This document shows positions 44,171-55,909 of a stretch of DNA of 64,000 nt, piece by piece. The DNA lies in contig NC_044596.1 of NCBI RefSeq assembly GCF_901933205.1, positions 6,444,214 to 6,508,213 on the forward strand. Direction: 5' to 3'. Numbering within the stretch: position 1 is the stretch's first letter; each line of letters starts with the position of its first letter. This stretch comes from Camarhynchus parvulus (Eukaryota > Chordata > Aves > Passeriformes > Thraupidae). The position numbers and the translations under genes are program-made. The notes under the pieces are model-generated. The model did no database searches. It had not been told where the DNA came from and was given only the letters and a program-made list of their open reading frames with translations.

Positions 44171-46887
44171 CTCCTGCAGCCCTGCCCAGCAGCCCAGCAG
44201 GGAGGGCAGGATGACTGATGGAAGCACTGATCTAATTTCCCGATCGGTTAATCCCGAATTAAAGCCCTCGTGGTGAGATTCAGCTCTGTGGCAGTGTGGA
44301 GCCACGGTCTGAAGCGGAGCCCAGCTCCTGATGGAGTGAGTGCCATTAGCAGGGTACCCTCGTTAGGCTGCACCTCTGCTCCTGCAAATGAAGAAAAATA
44401 TCTTGGACAGAAGTAATGGGGCATGGAGAGCACAGCTCCAAAGTTGGGTGATTTCAGAGAGAATTGGCTCTGTGCAGCAGCAGGGCACAGGGATTGTGCT
44501 GGTGAGGCTTTAAAATAACCCAGAGACAGAACTGTGCTGGGATTTTCAGGAGGGGAAGTGTTTTCTGCCCTGTATGTCTGTGCAGGACTGACTTCATGCT
44601 AGTACAGGCTTTGGAGGAAGATGCTGAGAGGCAGAGGTCAGGCACAGGGCTCAGAGACAGGAGCTGTGGGGGTGATTGGACAAAAAGGGGGAGCTGGCAG
44701 CTGCCTTGGATGGGTGCTGAGGCACGGGCGCATTCACAGTCCTGGCTCATCTCAGAGCACAGCTCTGCTCCCCTTCAGGACAGCAAATGGCAACAGATGG
44801 GGGCAGGGGAAAGGGCAGAGCTGGGTGCTGCTGTGTTGATTTGCAGCTGGAATGGTTTGTCCAGCTGTATTGGGAGCTAAACCTTGCCCTTCCTCCCGCA
44901 GACATCTCCATCTCTCTGTTTCCATTCCTTCATGGCTGTTCCCCCATTCCTCTGTGCTCATTTCCTCCCCAGCTCATCCCTGGGCAAGCACTCCTGTCCC
45001 CACTGTACAGCAGAGCTGTTTGAGCTGTTCTCCTCTCCAGCACATCACAGAGAGCTCCTGGAGGCTTGTGTGTGGTTGTGACTGTTTCTAGTGCAGAGAA
45101 ACCATCATCACCCTGTCAGGACCCAGGGCCAGGGGCTGGAGCCTTTCAGAGCAGTTTTATTGCAAACGAGGTCTGTAGTAAGTTCAAACTCATTCTGGCA
45201 ATTTTGGGCAGAAACGGATTGAACAGTTGCAAGAAACAAAGAAAAACAGCAAATAAAAGAGGCAGGGATGCAGAGGGACCATTTATCCTCCCCCCCTGCT
45301 CCAGGAGGTGTTGGGTGCTCTCAGGTCGGCCCTTGCAGGCACACCCAGCTGCACTGGCAGGGGTCTCCACAGCCCTCTCTGTGGCCATCAAGGAGCAGGA
45401 GGTGCTGGAGGTGACCCCGAGGATGAGAGCCCCCCTCACCCAAGGGTGCCCCTGCCAGTGCCATTCACAGGGACAGCGTTGTTCCGCTCTCCTCGGTCAC
45501 CAAACTCCTGCACAAACAGCATGATTGTATTCCAACTGCTTTAGAGCCGTTTGAGATTATCAATTTTCTTGCCTGTCTGCAAAGGTGTTCTGGTTTGAGG
45601 AAATCCCCTGGTTGGCCCCAGTTTCCTAGCTGGCAGAGGACGGGCAAGGGGTGATGACAATGATCATTGCTTGGCCAAAAACCCTTCCAAAGGGGAGGAA
45701 AAAAAGGATGAAAACAGGGGAGGATGGAAGTTGAAGAACAAGCTGTTGTTCTCTGTATGTTTGTGAGAGGAAAAGAGAACTGATTTTTCCAGCAGGTAGG
45801 GATAGGAGAAAAAAAATTCAAATTGATCAAAAAATTAAATATTCATAGGACATTATTCATCAAGATTCATCTTGCCAAGTGGGTGAAATGAGGCAAGGGA
45901 AGAAATTAGCTTGCTTGAGAGTGTCAAAGTGATTATGTGATTAAATTGCAATTTATAATTTCTCCTTCAAAAGTGTTACTCCTTGATTTGTATTTCTGCC
46001 CCCTCTCTCTTTTCCCAAGTCTCCCTTTATGTGTGTGTGACCAGTGCACAGCCAGGGCTGGTCTGAAAAGCCTCAGGCACCTTCTGCCCTCCCCTGTGCA
46101 GGGCCAGGACATCCCTGTGCCAGCGTTTCCCACTGTTTATTTTCCTTCTCATGACCATGCCCACAGATCCTCAGCTCTATTTATTCATTCTTGTCTGCTC
46201 CTCTCAGCCTCTCAGACTGCTGTACTGTATAATCCATCCTCCCGCTGGATCTGTGAGCAGATTTGATGCAGAAAACCCTGTTTTGGTGCTCGTTTCTGTA
46301 ATCCCCCAGTGCTGGGGGAGCTGCAGCTTCCACTCCAGCACATCCCAGGTGTGCTCAGCACAGGCAGCCCAAAGCAGGAAACAAACCTGCTCCAATATTT
46401 CACCCTCATTTCAGAGCTCTCACTGTTGGTGCAGTACCTACCCCAGAAAGGGGAGCTCTTTCCTCCTGCTGCCCAAAAAGGATTTACTGGCATATGCTGC
46501 CTGTTTGGAAAAAACAACCACTATTAATTCCTGGCTTGTTTATGAACAGCACAAGGCTTGCACAGGTTAATTAGTTGAAGTAGGCTTTTCTTCAAGTGAA
46601 TGAGCAGGCGCAGGGTTTATGGCTCTGTCATCCAGTTTATTTGTTCACTTTCTGTTTTATTTGGAAATGCACTCACACAACGATAAATAAAATCAGCCAT
46701 GACAAGGCTCAAGTCTGCAGCAAACATCTGAGCCCTGCCAGGTAGGAATCCACAGCGCACTTGGAGCTCTCAGCTGCAGGAGCTGGGCTTGTCTCTGCAG
46801 TGGTGCCAGAGATGGCTGGGGACAGCTGCAGCCAGGAGGGCTGGGGGACAGGAACACGGCTGGGGAAATGACAGCGTGGGGTGGGCT
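44171..46887. other. Intergenic, no gene
   Basis: Unique sequence with AT-rich stretches near 45820-45970 and 46500-46700. No repeat or exon is recognised. Confidence 0.45.
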
Positions 46888-47095
46888 GTAGAATCACAGA
46901 AGAGGGTTGGAAGGGATGTCTGGACATTCAATGCCCTGCGAGGCAGGGTCACCCAGAGCAGGGACACAGGGACGCATCCAGGTGCGTTTGGGATGTCTCC
47001 AGAGAGGGACACTCCAGCTCTCCCTGGCAGCTGCTCCAGGGCTCTGCCACCCTCAAGGACAGACATTCTCCCAGGGTGAGGGTGGGGACAGTGAG
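46888..47095 (-). mobile_element. CR1 LINE 3'-end fragment
   Basis: On the + strand it begins AGAATCACAGAAGAGGGTTG, GAAGGGATGTCTGGA and continues GGACACTCCAGCTCTCCCTG, CAGCTGCTCCAGGGCTCTGC and CACCCTCAAGGACAGACATTC, in the order of a minus-strand CR1 3' end. Confidence 0.75.
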
Positions 47096-50000
47096 CAGAG
47101 GGCCAGAGAGGATGGGCAGCTGCTGAAAGCCAACAAGGAAATGCCATCGAGCACAGGTTTGGGCTGACAGAGCACTGGGATGGGGCTGAACTCAAGGGAA
47201 ACTCAGCCCGATTCAACTGCTTTAAATCCCTTTCCTTGGTTGTTTCTGCTTCACTTGCAGGACATCATTATAATTACTTGGCATTGGCAAGCCATTACTC
47301 GGGGGTTCTGGGCCGGGATTGTCTCACAAAGCTGATGAGCCACATTGATCAGTGGGGATAAGGACTGGGCTGTGTTTGTCTCGTTGTCAGGGCTGTGTCT
47401 GCAGCCCAGACTCGGCAGTGAGCCATGGGCATGCCGAGTGTTTTTATGTCACTTCTCACACAGCACAGCTCAGCACCTGCATCCCCTCCCCTGGCCAAAA
47501 CCAGCAACATGGAAAGATGGAAAGTGAACTTGGGCAGCTGGAGTGTCCCCCCATCGAAGGTGCTGAGGGGAGGCACAGCCCGGGGTGTCCCTGAGCTGAT
47601 GGCAGAGGCAGCTTGGCAGTTGTGGCACAGTGTGGCCACTTTGGAATGCCAATGAGTGACCTTTGGTGTTGTGTGGATTGTTTGTGTAATGGGAGCCCGT
47701 TGCTGCCCCGGAGAGGAACAGGGCACTGGGGGCTGTGAGGGGTCCCTGCCCAGAGCACCCCACAGTGGAGGTGGGAGCCTGGGGGTTACATCTGGAGCAG
47801 CCCCAGTGCATCTTTCTTCACTGAATGCCAGTGTTTGACGGTGCTGGGAGGAACAGCATCCCTCTGGACCCTCAAGGGATGCAGACAAGATCCTCACCTG
47901 CTCCCCAGGGTCACGCTCAGAAATGCTACTCGCACAAAACAGTAGGAATGAGGCAGTAGGAAATTAAATATGCTTATTAGAGCTAAAAATAGCAGCTCTG
48001 TTCTTTGGTGATGCATGAAAAAAAGCCCCTTGTACCAGAAAAACACTTTGGGCCTCTGCCAGGCAACAGATGTGAGGAACCTCTCGCAGCCTCGCTGGTG
48101 CTGCTGCCTCCAAACCTGGGGCTCCTATTTTTAGCAGCAGATCAACGCAGGCTTTTCTGCCCACCGAGGAGAAGGCAGGCAGGGCTGTCCGGCCAGCAGG
48201 CAGGTGTGAGGAAGGCTGGGTTAAATATTAATTCCTGTCAGACAAAGAGTCATTCGTCTCCGTCGCTCAGGCGCTGCGGGTGGAGGATGCCCGGGGTCGG
48301 GAGGGTGGCAGGGACAAGGGTGGGTCCCTCACTGGCCTGGCAGCAGGAAGGCACTGCCAGCCTGGGAGAATCCCCTCTCCCTGAGCGAGCCATGAGCCAG
48401 ATGCTTCCCTGAGTCATGCTAGTCCATGGATCCACCTGTGTGCACAGGTGAATTCCCGAGCAGGAGGTTGGAATGAATCTGCTGTCTGAGAGCTCATTTT
48501 GCAGACTGATATTAATTAACATTGGCAATGCCCTTGTCCTTGCACTGCCAACACCGCCATCCTGGTACTCGGTGTGGGGAAACTGAGGCAGGCAGGGGTG
48601 ACACCTCTCTTCCGTGCCCTCCAAGGAGCCACAGAGCCCGTGACATCCCAGCTCCCACTGCAATAATTCGGTGTGCATTGCTCCTGGAGACCAGGCTTAC
48701 TCAGACTGGCCACAGCAGCTCCTGTGACAGCAGCTGCTTCCCTTGGCATGGAGATGTGAGCCCTCCCTGCCCGAGCACAGGAGCTGCAGCAGCAGCAGTG
48801 CAGCAGCAGCACAGGAGCTGCAGCAGCAGCAGCAGTGCAGCAGCAGCAGCGCAGCAGCAGCTCCGTTCCGGGCACAAGGTGCAATGCTGCACCCCTGTGG
48901 GAGCCTTGCACATCAAACCTGGACACTGCCTGGACACACGGGAGCTTTCTGTGATCCTCATCTGCCCAGGCCCCAGAAGAGGGGGAGAAAGGGGAGTCCT
49001 GGACGTGCAAGTTCTTTCTCAGAGCCCTGGAAGTGATGCCATTCCCTGAGGGATGGAGACAGCTGAGTTTCTCCAGCTTGCAGGGATCCTGGAATTGTAT
49101 TTTGGAGATAACAAGCTGTTAACATTGTTACTTCTTGCAGGCAGGTTAATCCTCTGAACTTGAGGATTTCATCTGGAAGTAGGTATATTTGATCATACAA
49201 GGGGTGGAAAAATTAAACAGGAGCCCCATGGAAATAGCAAATTATGTAAATCACCTTATACACGAGACTGATGAGGCTGATGAAGTTTATGGTTGCTGTT
49301 TCACCTCCCATTGCCTGAATGCAAATTCTAAAGTAATCTGCTAAATGTGAGCAAGCCTGACACGCATGACAGCATCAGGCCAGCTCCCCTCTGTGCTGTG
49401 GGGCTGAAATGTCTCTCCCCATAGGGGCACCTGGGTCCTTGCAGGAGCTTTTGAGGATATTGAACACCCCCACATCCCCAAGAGCCTCTCCTCTTGCTGA
49501 GTACACTGAATTTTGGAGACCCAAGGTCAAGCCTGGGAAATACCTTTGCTCTTGCTGCAGCGTGGGGCTGCTGGGGCCGGTGCCCAGCTCCATCCTGTGC
49601 CAGCTGGGCTCGGGGACAGAGGGTCTGGGCCACCCCTGTGCTCCTGCCCACCCAGCCTGGTCACGCTGAGGCAGCACTTCACCAGGGGAAACATGATTAG
49701 CAAATGTGTCTGGAGCATCATGACTGTGAGCAGCACAGAGCAGAAATCGTGTTTACGAGCTGCCCCCAGGACTCTGCAGCACGGTTTAATCGGGTATGAA
49801 ATCACAGTGAGCTCAGAGCCACCTTCCACAAGTTATTTGTAAGTGAAGTCCTAATGCAGACAGGGCTCTTATTATTCCTCCTGACTTGCCTCATTGCCCA
49901 TGGCCTTTAAAGTGTTGCTTTCACATCTTCTTCCTTCTTATCTTCCATGCCCCTCTGCCAGCTCAGAAACAATCCAGGCAGGACCCATGCCCTGGGTGGC

Positions 50001-50604
50001 TCCTGCTCCTCTCTCAGCGCTGTGTTTGATATCTGTCATGTTCCCTGGAAAAACAGGACTCCCTCTGAGACTTCGGGGGTAACAGATTTTCCAGGGGAAG
50101 GGACAGGAGGAGCTTGGTGCATTAAATGGCCCAGAAATGCCCCATGGTTGTGTTTAATCTGCAGCAGGTCTGCAGCATCTCTGCCTCCTGTGCCCAGTTC
50201 TGAGGAATTCCCATTGTGACAGCACTTCAGAGAAAACCACCTTGTGGCACACTCATCCTCGGTTTACATAGGCACTGGTGAATTAACCCAGAATTTCTGG
50301 CCACATTAGGATTTTCCTGGTTTGGAGGGTGGGTGCAGCAGGTGCTGAGGGGTGGAAGCTGCAGAGCCCTGTGGCTGTTCCTTTGTGGCCTGTTGATCCC
50401 CATTAGGAAAGCTCTGGGTGCCACTGTGCCTGCTGAGAGAAACCCTCCGTGGCACATTAACGAGCAGCAGGGCTGGCACACAAATACCCAGCATGGGCCA
50501 AGGAATGCAGAGTCAGGGGGACATGCTGGGGGACTCTGTCATTGCTGGCAGGCTCAGTGTGCAGAGGGGCTGGGGATGCAGCGAGGGCCAGATCCCTGTG
50601 GGCA
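47096..50604. other. Intergenic, no gene
   Basis: Unique mid-GC sequence apart from a CAG-rich patch at 48778-48868. An AT-rich block lies at 49060-49300. No exon is supported. Confidence 0.45.
48778..48868. repeat. Interrupted CAG repeat
   Basis: Runs of three to five CAG are separated by TGCAG, CACAGGAGCTG and CGCAG. The frames through it code poly-Gln, poly-Ser or poly-Ala and are not genes. Confidence 0.9.
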
Positions 50605-50782
50605 GAGGACACGGCACAAAGGTGCAAGCTGCATAATGTGAGTGAGGACATGGCACAAAGGTTGGATAACGTGGATAATGTGAGTGAGGACATATCACAA
50701 AGGTGCAACTTGGATAATGTGGATAATGTGAGTGAGGACACGGCACAAAGGTGTAAGTTGGATAATGTGGATCATGTGAGTG
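50605..50782. repeat. 39-48-bp tandem repeat, 4 units
   Basis: GAGGACA followed by (C/T)(G/A)(G/T)CACAAAGGT recurs at 50605, 50644, 50686 and 50734, each unit ending GTGAGT. Unit length grows from 39 to 42 to 48 to 48 bp by addition of GGATAATGT-type blocks. Confidence 0.92.
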
Positions 50783-53700
50783 CAGAGTTCCCCCGTGCTC
50801 CTACAGTGAGTCAGGCACAGGGCAAGCAGCCCAGGGCCACTGCTGCAAGGTCTGCTCCTCCTCTCCAGAGGTGCAGAGCACTCCCTAAAGACGCTGAATT
50901 CCAGCAGCAGTCAGTATTTCTCTTTTTTAGGTAGTGCCCATAGAAGGTAAAGCTGTTTTCTGCTGACTTCCCCTGTACCCTGTGCATACGCAGTGTAACT
51001 TCTAATTTCTGCAGCCTTGGTAGCAGCTGCTCTGTGCTCTGACAGGATGTCACAGGGTGTTTGGGGGGTGAAGCCCGTCCCCTGCACTCCCCAGATTCAG
51101 CTCTTTGCAGCCCCAGTTCCACCACTGGCAGGACTGCAGAAGGCTCCTCTTCTGGAAACTCTTCTGCTCTGTGATTCAGTGCTCAGGAGAGGCCCAGCTG
51201 GTGATTAAACACGTTGCTCATTACAATGGGTTTGACCAAACCACCCCATCCTGACCCTCAGAGCTGCTCAGCGAGGCTGTGAGAGCCAGCCCTGCATGGA
51301 ATGTCACAGAGGGAGCGTTTCCTCCTGCTTCAAATGCAGGAAGAGATGCTCCAAGGCTTCACACACTAATGTACAATAATAAATGAGTTTCCATGAGGGA
51401 GAAATAAAACAGAGCAAACCAGCTGGTGAAGAAAGACAACCTAGGAGTGATGGCAAGAACAGGTGCCATGCAGAAATATATTGCTCAAAAATGAGGACTA
51501 ATTTACACTGTGCAGCCATGAAGCTGTGTGAGCCCCACACAGCTCCTGGCATTCCCCCTTTTCCACTTAGGGAGATAATTAGGGAACATCAGTCAGGCAG
51601 ATCAGTGCTCAGTCGGTGCAGGGAGAGCTTGCCCTTCCCATTTATTGTCCTGGTTTTCACACTTGTCTCCTCTCTGCTCTCACGACTGCAGAGCACAGGA
51701 ATCACTTGGGGTCCCAGGGCTTTGGCAAGCAGTTTTCCACCACAGAAAGCAATTCCCCCACACACACAGAGTGTAGGGTAATTCAAAGAAAGCATGACCA
51801 AGGGCTGTGCTCTGAGATGATGGCAATTTCCAAGTATATTTCTGTTTTCCACTCCTTTTACACCTTGGTCTGGCCAGAACAGCATTAAGTGCTGCAGAGA
51901 AAGAGCCCCGCACAGCAAATGAGGTAGCAACAAACTCCTGCTCCTTATCGGAGCACTCAATCACTGCCGGGAAAGTCACCACCAACCCAGCAGCTCCAGA
52001 GAGCTTTTTCCGTGGAAATTGCTGAACAGCTTCAGGAGAGCAAAGCAACAGTCCTTCTCGCTGCCTGTAATTAATATCTTAGGGATGGTGAGAAGCTCCC
52101 TGCCCAGGCAGACCATGCAAAGGCTGTGGGACCCATGGAGGGCCCCCTGCTCCCGGCAGAGGGACAGTGTGTCCATGAGAAAGGCCAGTGGATGGATTAA
52201 CGGGTGAATAAATGGTCAGGGAGAGAAAAGGAAATCGCCCAAAGGGATCAGAAAGCCTGGGATGGTTCCTGGGCTGGGTCTGTGGCAGGACTGGGGGAGA
52301 AATTATCTGTCAGCTCCATGTGGGACAGCACATGCAGAGCAAAGCTGGGACAAACGAGCCCTTCCTGGAGGTTTAATGACCTCAGCTCAGCTCCAGAAAG
52401 GCACAAAAGGGGCTGGGCCAGGGGACCCCACCATGGCCATTTCCAACCTTACCCATCCTGTGCTTCTGTGAATGCAGGCAGTGTCCTCAAGGGCCCTTAT
52501 ATCTAAATATGACACATAAATGTATATGATATGCACCTATAAAGATAAAAAGACAAATTTAATTTCCTCTCAGCAGGCATTTCCATTTATCAAAATATCA
52601 ACAAAATTTCTTCTAGTTTTTTCATTGAAATTATTATTTATTAGATTGAAGTTGCACCAAAGCAGTCATTTGAAAATAACAAAGAATCAGCTTCACAAAT
52701 GAGAAATCTCCCTCTTGTGTCATAAAAAACACTTTTCTGTATTACTTTTGGAGAAGTGATGGCTGTTAAATCTTACATAATGTAACACAAGCCTTCCTGA
52801 AGTGCTGAGGAAGCCAATTCAGACAGTGCTAGAGTGCCAAGGAATGGAAGGGAAACACTTAGCAATTGAAATCACAAATTGCCTGATTGGAAAAAGGGCT
52901 TTCCCAAGTCCTTGGAGCTGGAGCTGCTCCCTGGCTGCTCACACACTCTCGCTCCAGCACTCACAAAGTGACTGAAAGGAGAGGGGAGTGAGGAGCCCCA
53001 GCCTGGCTCTGGGGGCTCAGAGTCACTGTCCTGCTGGGCGGGCGCCTTTCCAGGCTGGGAGCAGAGGCTGGGAGCAGCTGAGAGCTCCTGAGGGGAGCCT
53101 GCAGGGTCCCTGTGCTGTCCCTCAGTGCCAGTCGTTCCAGGGGCTGGGAGCAGCAGCCCCGCTCTGGCAGAGCCAGAAACCTCCAGGGACCAGGATCCAG
53201 GACTCCCCTGGCCCTGGGCAGCCATCACCAGAGCAGAGATTTTTTGGGGCTGAGGAGGGGCTCACACTCCTTTGGGTACCTCCCAAGGGAGGGCATTTAC
53301 TCAAGGGATAATGCTGATAGAATTCTACCCTTTTCCTGCATACTCATTTTAGAAGACTGAGGGGTTTTTTTTGTTATATACCATATATTTTTATGCAATG
53401 CTTTATTCCCATTTCCCTTTGGTATAATGGAATTTTTCTCAGTAAGCAGCAAAATAAAAAAGGAATTTAGAGCAACTTTCCAGCATTCACTAGTTTAAAA
53501 GCAAACAATATCCCAACACTTAAAATCAAGAGTGCATTTTGAAAAGCAAGGCAAGGCAGTAACTTGTAGTTTAAAAAGCCCTACAAGCTTTATGAAGCTA
53601 TTTTATGTGGCTCCAGAGTTTTAGGAAGGAAGGGAAAAACACACAGTCAAACCCAGAATATATTTTTATAGCCGCAAATTTTCTAAAATGAGACTATAGA

Positions 53701-54309
53701 TCTTGTGTTAATATGGGGAGCCTTCAGAAATACACACCCACATGCCAGCACAAACAACACACAGCTCCAGAGATGGATGTCATACAATATTTAAAAAGAA
53801 AAAATGCATAATTCCCAGGGAGGCAGGGCTGGCTCTTTTCCCAGATGGATTCTCATTCCGACAGCATCAAGAACATGACAGATGTGCTTCTTCCTAATTG
53901 TTTGTGGTTGATCTCTCTTGCCTGTGATACTGCAGGACAAATCTCTCTCTTACCACCACGTTCCCTCTGGGAGTTTTTGGTGGTTGATCCTCCCCAGCAG
54001 GACAGGAGCCTGCCCAGCGCTGCTGAGGGTCCCATCCCGGTTCCTCCCTGGCTTCCCAAAGAGCTGAGACCTGCAGCTCTGATCCCACAGGACCTGCAGC
54101 TCCTGGAGCCCCTCGCCCTTCCCTGGCACTCAGGTCGCAGTTCCCTAACAGGCAGAGGGATCCAGAACCTCCTGCACACACCTGTGCTTGTCCCCATCTG
54201 TGCAGCTGCTGGAGCCATCTGGACCTGCCCTCTCTTTGGCACTGTTTCCTTCCACCCTGCACAGACTCTCAGGGTACCTGATTGTTCTGCCTGTGCCTGA
54301 CACACCTGG
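50783..54309. other. Intergenic, proximal upstream region of CTTNBP2NL
   Basis: AT-rich unique blocks lie at 52480-52860 and 53330-53830; GC-rich sequence lies at 52900-53280 and 53960-54290. A CR1 tail occurs at 52400-52475. No gene is supported. These are the nearest non-promoter sequences upstream of the CpG island and so plausible places for enhancers. Confidence 0.5.
52400..52475 (+). mobile_element. CR1 LINE 3'-end remnant
   Basis: GGGGCTGGGCCAGGGGACCC, TTTCCAACCTTACCCATCC and TGTGCTTCTGTGAAT match the last part of a sense CR1, including a tail unit. Confidence 0.65.
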
Positions 54310-54540
54310 CAATCACAGAATCACAGAATGTCATTCAAGGGACCTCAAAGCTCATCTCCTTCCACCCCGTGCCATGGGCAGGGACACTTTCCACTATCCC
54401 AGGTTGCTCCAAGCCCTGTCCAACCTGGCCTTGGACACCTCCAGGCTGGCACGCACCGTCGGTGGGGTCACCTGCTCGCTGGTCATTCCGGCAGGACAAT
54501 TTCTCTGGGCAGTCTGTGCCAGTACCTCTACAGCATGTTA
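54310..54540 (-). mobile_element. CR1 LINE 3'-end fragment
   Basis: On the + strand it begins with the doubled tail motif AATCACAGAATCACAGAATG, then AAGGGACCTCAAAGCTCATC and CCATGGGCAGGGACACTTTCC, and continues with the TTGCTCCAAGCCCTGTCCAACC block. This order is the reverse complement of a CR1 3' end. The match resumes at about 54500 (TCTCTGGGCAGTCTGTGCC) after a roughly 50-bp interruption. It stops about 70 bp from the inverted-repeat arm. Confidence 0.85.
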
Positions 54541-54612
54541 AAAATTGCAAAGTGTAAAGTGACCGAACAGCCTAGAGAGAGATGACTTCCAGACCTGGAA
54601 AGCCCCTCCTAC

Positions 54613-54738
54613 CGGCCGGTGCTGTACTGTCCGGGACCGGCGCCGCCCGGGGACCGGCGCCGCAGGGGCCGGCTCCGTCCAGAACCGGCACCGCCCGGGG
54701 ACCAACACTGCCCGAGAACCGGCACCGTCCGGGCACCG
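54613..54738 (+). repeat. Left arm of a 126-bp inverted repeat around the promoter
   Basis: This GC-rich stretch is the reverse complement of 55683-55808 with one mismatch in 126 bp (CCCGAGAACC here against CCCGGGAACC in the other arm). It contains degenerate internal repeats of a CCGGCGCC/CCGGCACC type. It starts about 70 bp after a CR1 fragment and ends before the ETS/CCAAT cluster. Confidence 0.95.
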
Positions 54739-54933
54739 AGTGCCTTAAAGCGCGACTGCCGTAAAGCACAGCTGGGCACGGCGGGGCACAGATCGGCACA
54801 GCCGAGCCGCGCAGCGCTGGGTCCCCTATCCCCCTGTCCGTCTCCCCGGTTCGCCCGGCCCCGGCCCGGGGCCCCGCCCGGCCGCAGCCATGGCCGGGGG
54901 CGGTGGCCCGGGCGGTGCCGCGGCTCCGCCCCG

Positions 54934-54952
54934 CCGGAAGTGACGCGCCAAT
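54934..54952 (+). promoter_or_regulatory. ETS site, TGACG half-site and CCAAT box
   Basis: CCGGAAGTG (54934-54942) is a consensus ETS/GABP site. It runs into TGACGCG (54941-54947), a CRE/ATF-like half-site, and then CCAAT (54948-54952), an NF-Y site. This compact arrangement is typical of housekeeping CpG-island promoters and suggests transcription starts within the next 100-250 bp. Binding itself is inferred. Confidence 0.6.
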
Positions 54953-55063
54953 CACGGCCGCCCGCTCGCTCCGCCGCGAACAAAAGGGATTTTCACGCGC
55001 GGCCCCGCCCTCCGCACCGCCTCACTGGCTGTGCCCGCCCTCGCCCCGCCTTCCCCGCGGCGG

Positions 55064-55135
55064 ATTGGCCCGCAGCCGCGGCGGCGGCGGCGCTCATTGG
55101 CGGGCGGGCCGTCGGTCAGCGGCGGGGCGGGGCGG
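55064..55135 (+). promoter_or_regulatory. Two inverted CCAAT boxes and a GC-box cluster
   Basis: ATTGG, the reverse of CCAAT, occurs at 55064-55068 and 55096-55100, 32 bp apart. A run of overlapping GC boxes (GGGGCGGGGCGG) follows at about 55122-55134. With the upstream CCAAT at 54948 this gives three NF-Y-type sites and Sp1-type sites in under 200 bp, which marks the probable core promoter zone. Confidence 0.6.
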
Positions 55136-55220
55136 CCGATGGGGAGCGGAGCGGCGGTGGCGGCGGCGGCGCGGGGCCGGGCAGGTCGGTGCGGCGGGGC
55201 GGGCGCGGCCCCGCTCCTGG

Positions 55221-55296
55221 CTCGGCTCGGCTCGGCTCGGCTCGGCTCGGCCGGCCCGGCCCGGCCCGGCCCGGCCCCCGGCCCGGCCCGGCCCGG
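55221..55296. repeat. (CTCGG)6 followed by (CCCGG)n-type pentamers
   Basis: Six perfect CTCGG units occupy 55221-55250 and pass into CCGGC/CCCGG pentamers to about 55296. The tract lies between the GC boxes and the candidate donor at 55323, so it may be in the 5' UTR or just downstream of the start site. Pure C/G pentamers like these are a common place for sequencing or assembly error. Confidence 0.85.
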
Positions 55297-55682
55297 CGCT
55301 GCCCCTGCTGGGGGCGGAGGCAGGTGCGGGGCGGCCCGGCCCGAGGGGGCTGAGAGGGGCGGTGGCGGCTGCAGCCGGGACTAGGACGGCCGCAGGCGGC
55401 GGGGAAGGGGAGGCATCGGGGGGAACGGGAGAGCGGGGGGCGGTGCCGGGGGGCGCGGAGGCCGGGGAGCGTTACCGGGATCTGGACGTCGCTGCCCGGT
55501 CCGGCCGGGCCCGCGGACCGAGCGGCGATGGAGCCGCTTGTTGTTCCCCGCAGCCGCCTTCCTTCCCCGCGGGCTCCGCTGCGGCGCTTCCCTTTGTTCG
55601 CCGCGCTTGTAGCGGGCCGGTGCAGCGCGGGAGCCACCGAGCCCGGCCCCTGCCAGCCACCCGTTCGGTGCCCGGACGGTGC

Positions 55683-55808
55683 CGGTGCCCGGACGGTGCC
55701 GGTTCCCGGGCAGTGTTGGTCCCCGGGCGGTGCCGGTTCTGGACGGAGCCGGCCCCTGCGGCGCCGGTCCCCGGGCGGCGCCGGTCCCGGACAGTACAGC
55801 ACCGGCCG
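55683..55808 (-). repeat. Right arm of the 126-bp inverted repeat around the promoter
   Basis: This is the reverse-complement partner of 54613-54738, 125 of 126 bases identical, with 944 bp between the arms. On its inner side this arm has an extra tandem copy of a 17-bp unit (CGGTGCCCGGACGG occurs at 55666 and again at 55683). The left arm has only one copy. The spacer holds the ETS, CCAAT and GC boxes. Confidence 0.95.
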
Positions 55809-55909
55809 TGCCGCCGGCGGTGTCCCGGGCTGACCCGCGCTGCCCGCCCGTGCCGGACCGGGGCCGGGAGCGGCAGGGCGGGCGCGGCTCCCCGGGCCCG
55901 GCGCTGAAG

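Noticed and set aside
48778..48868. Coding polyglutamine repeat
   Set aside because: The CAG runs are interrupted in different phases and lie in no exon-like frame.
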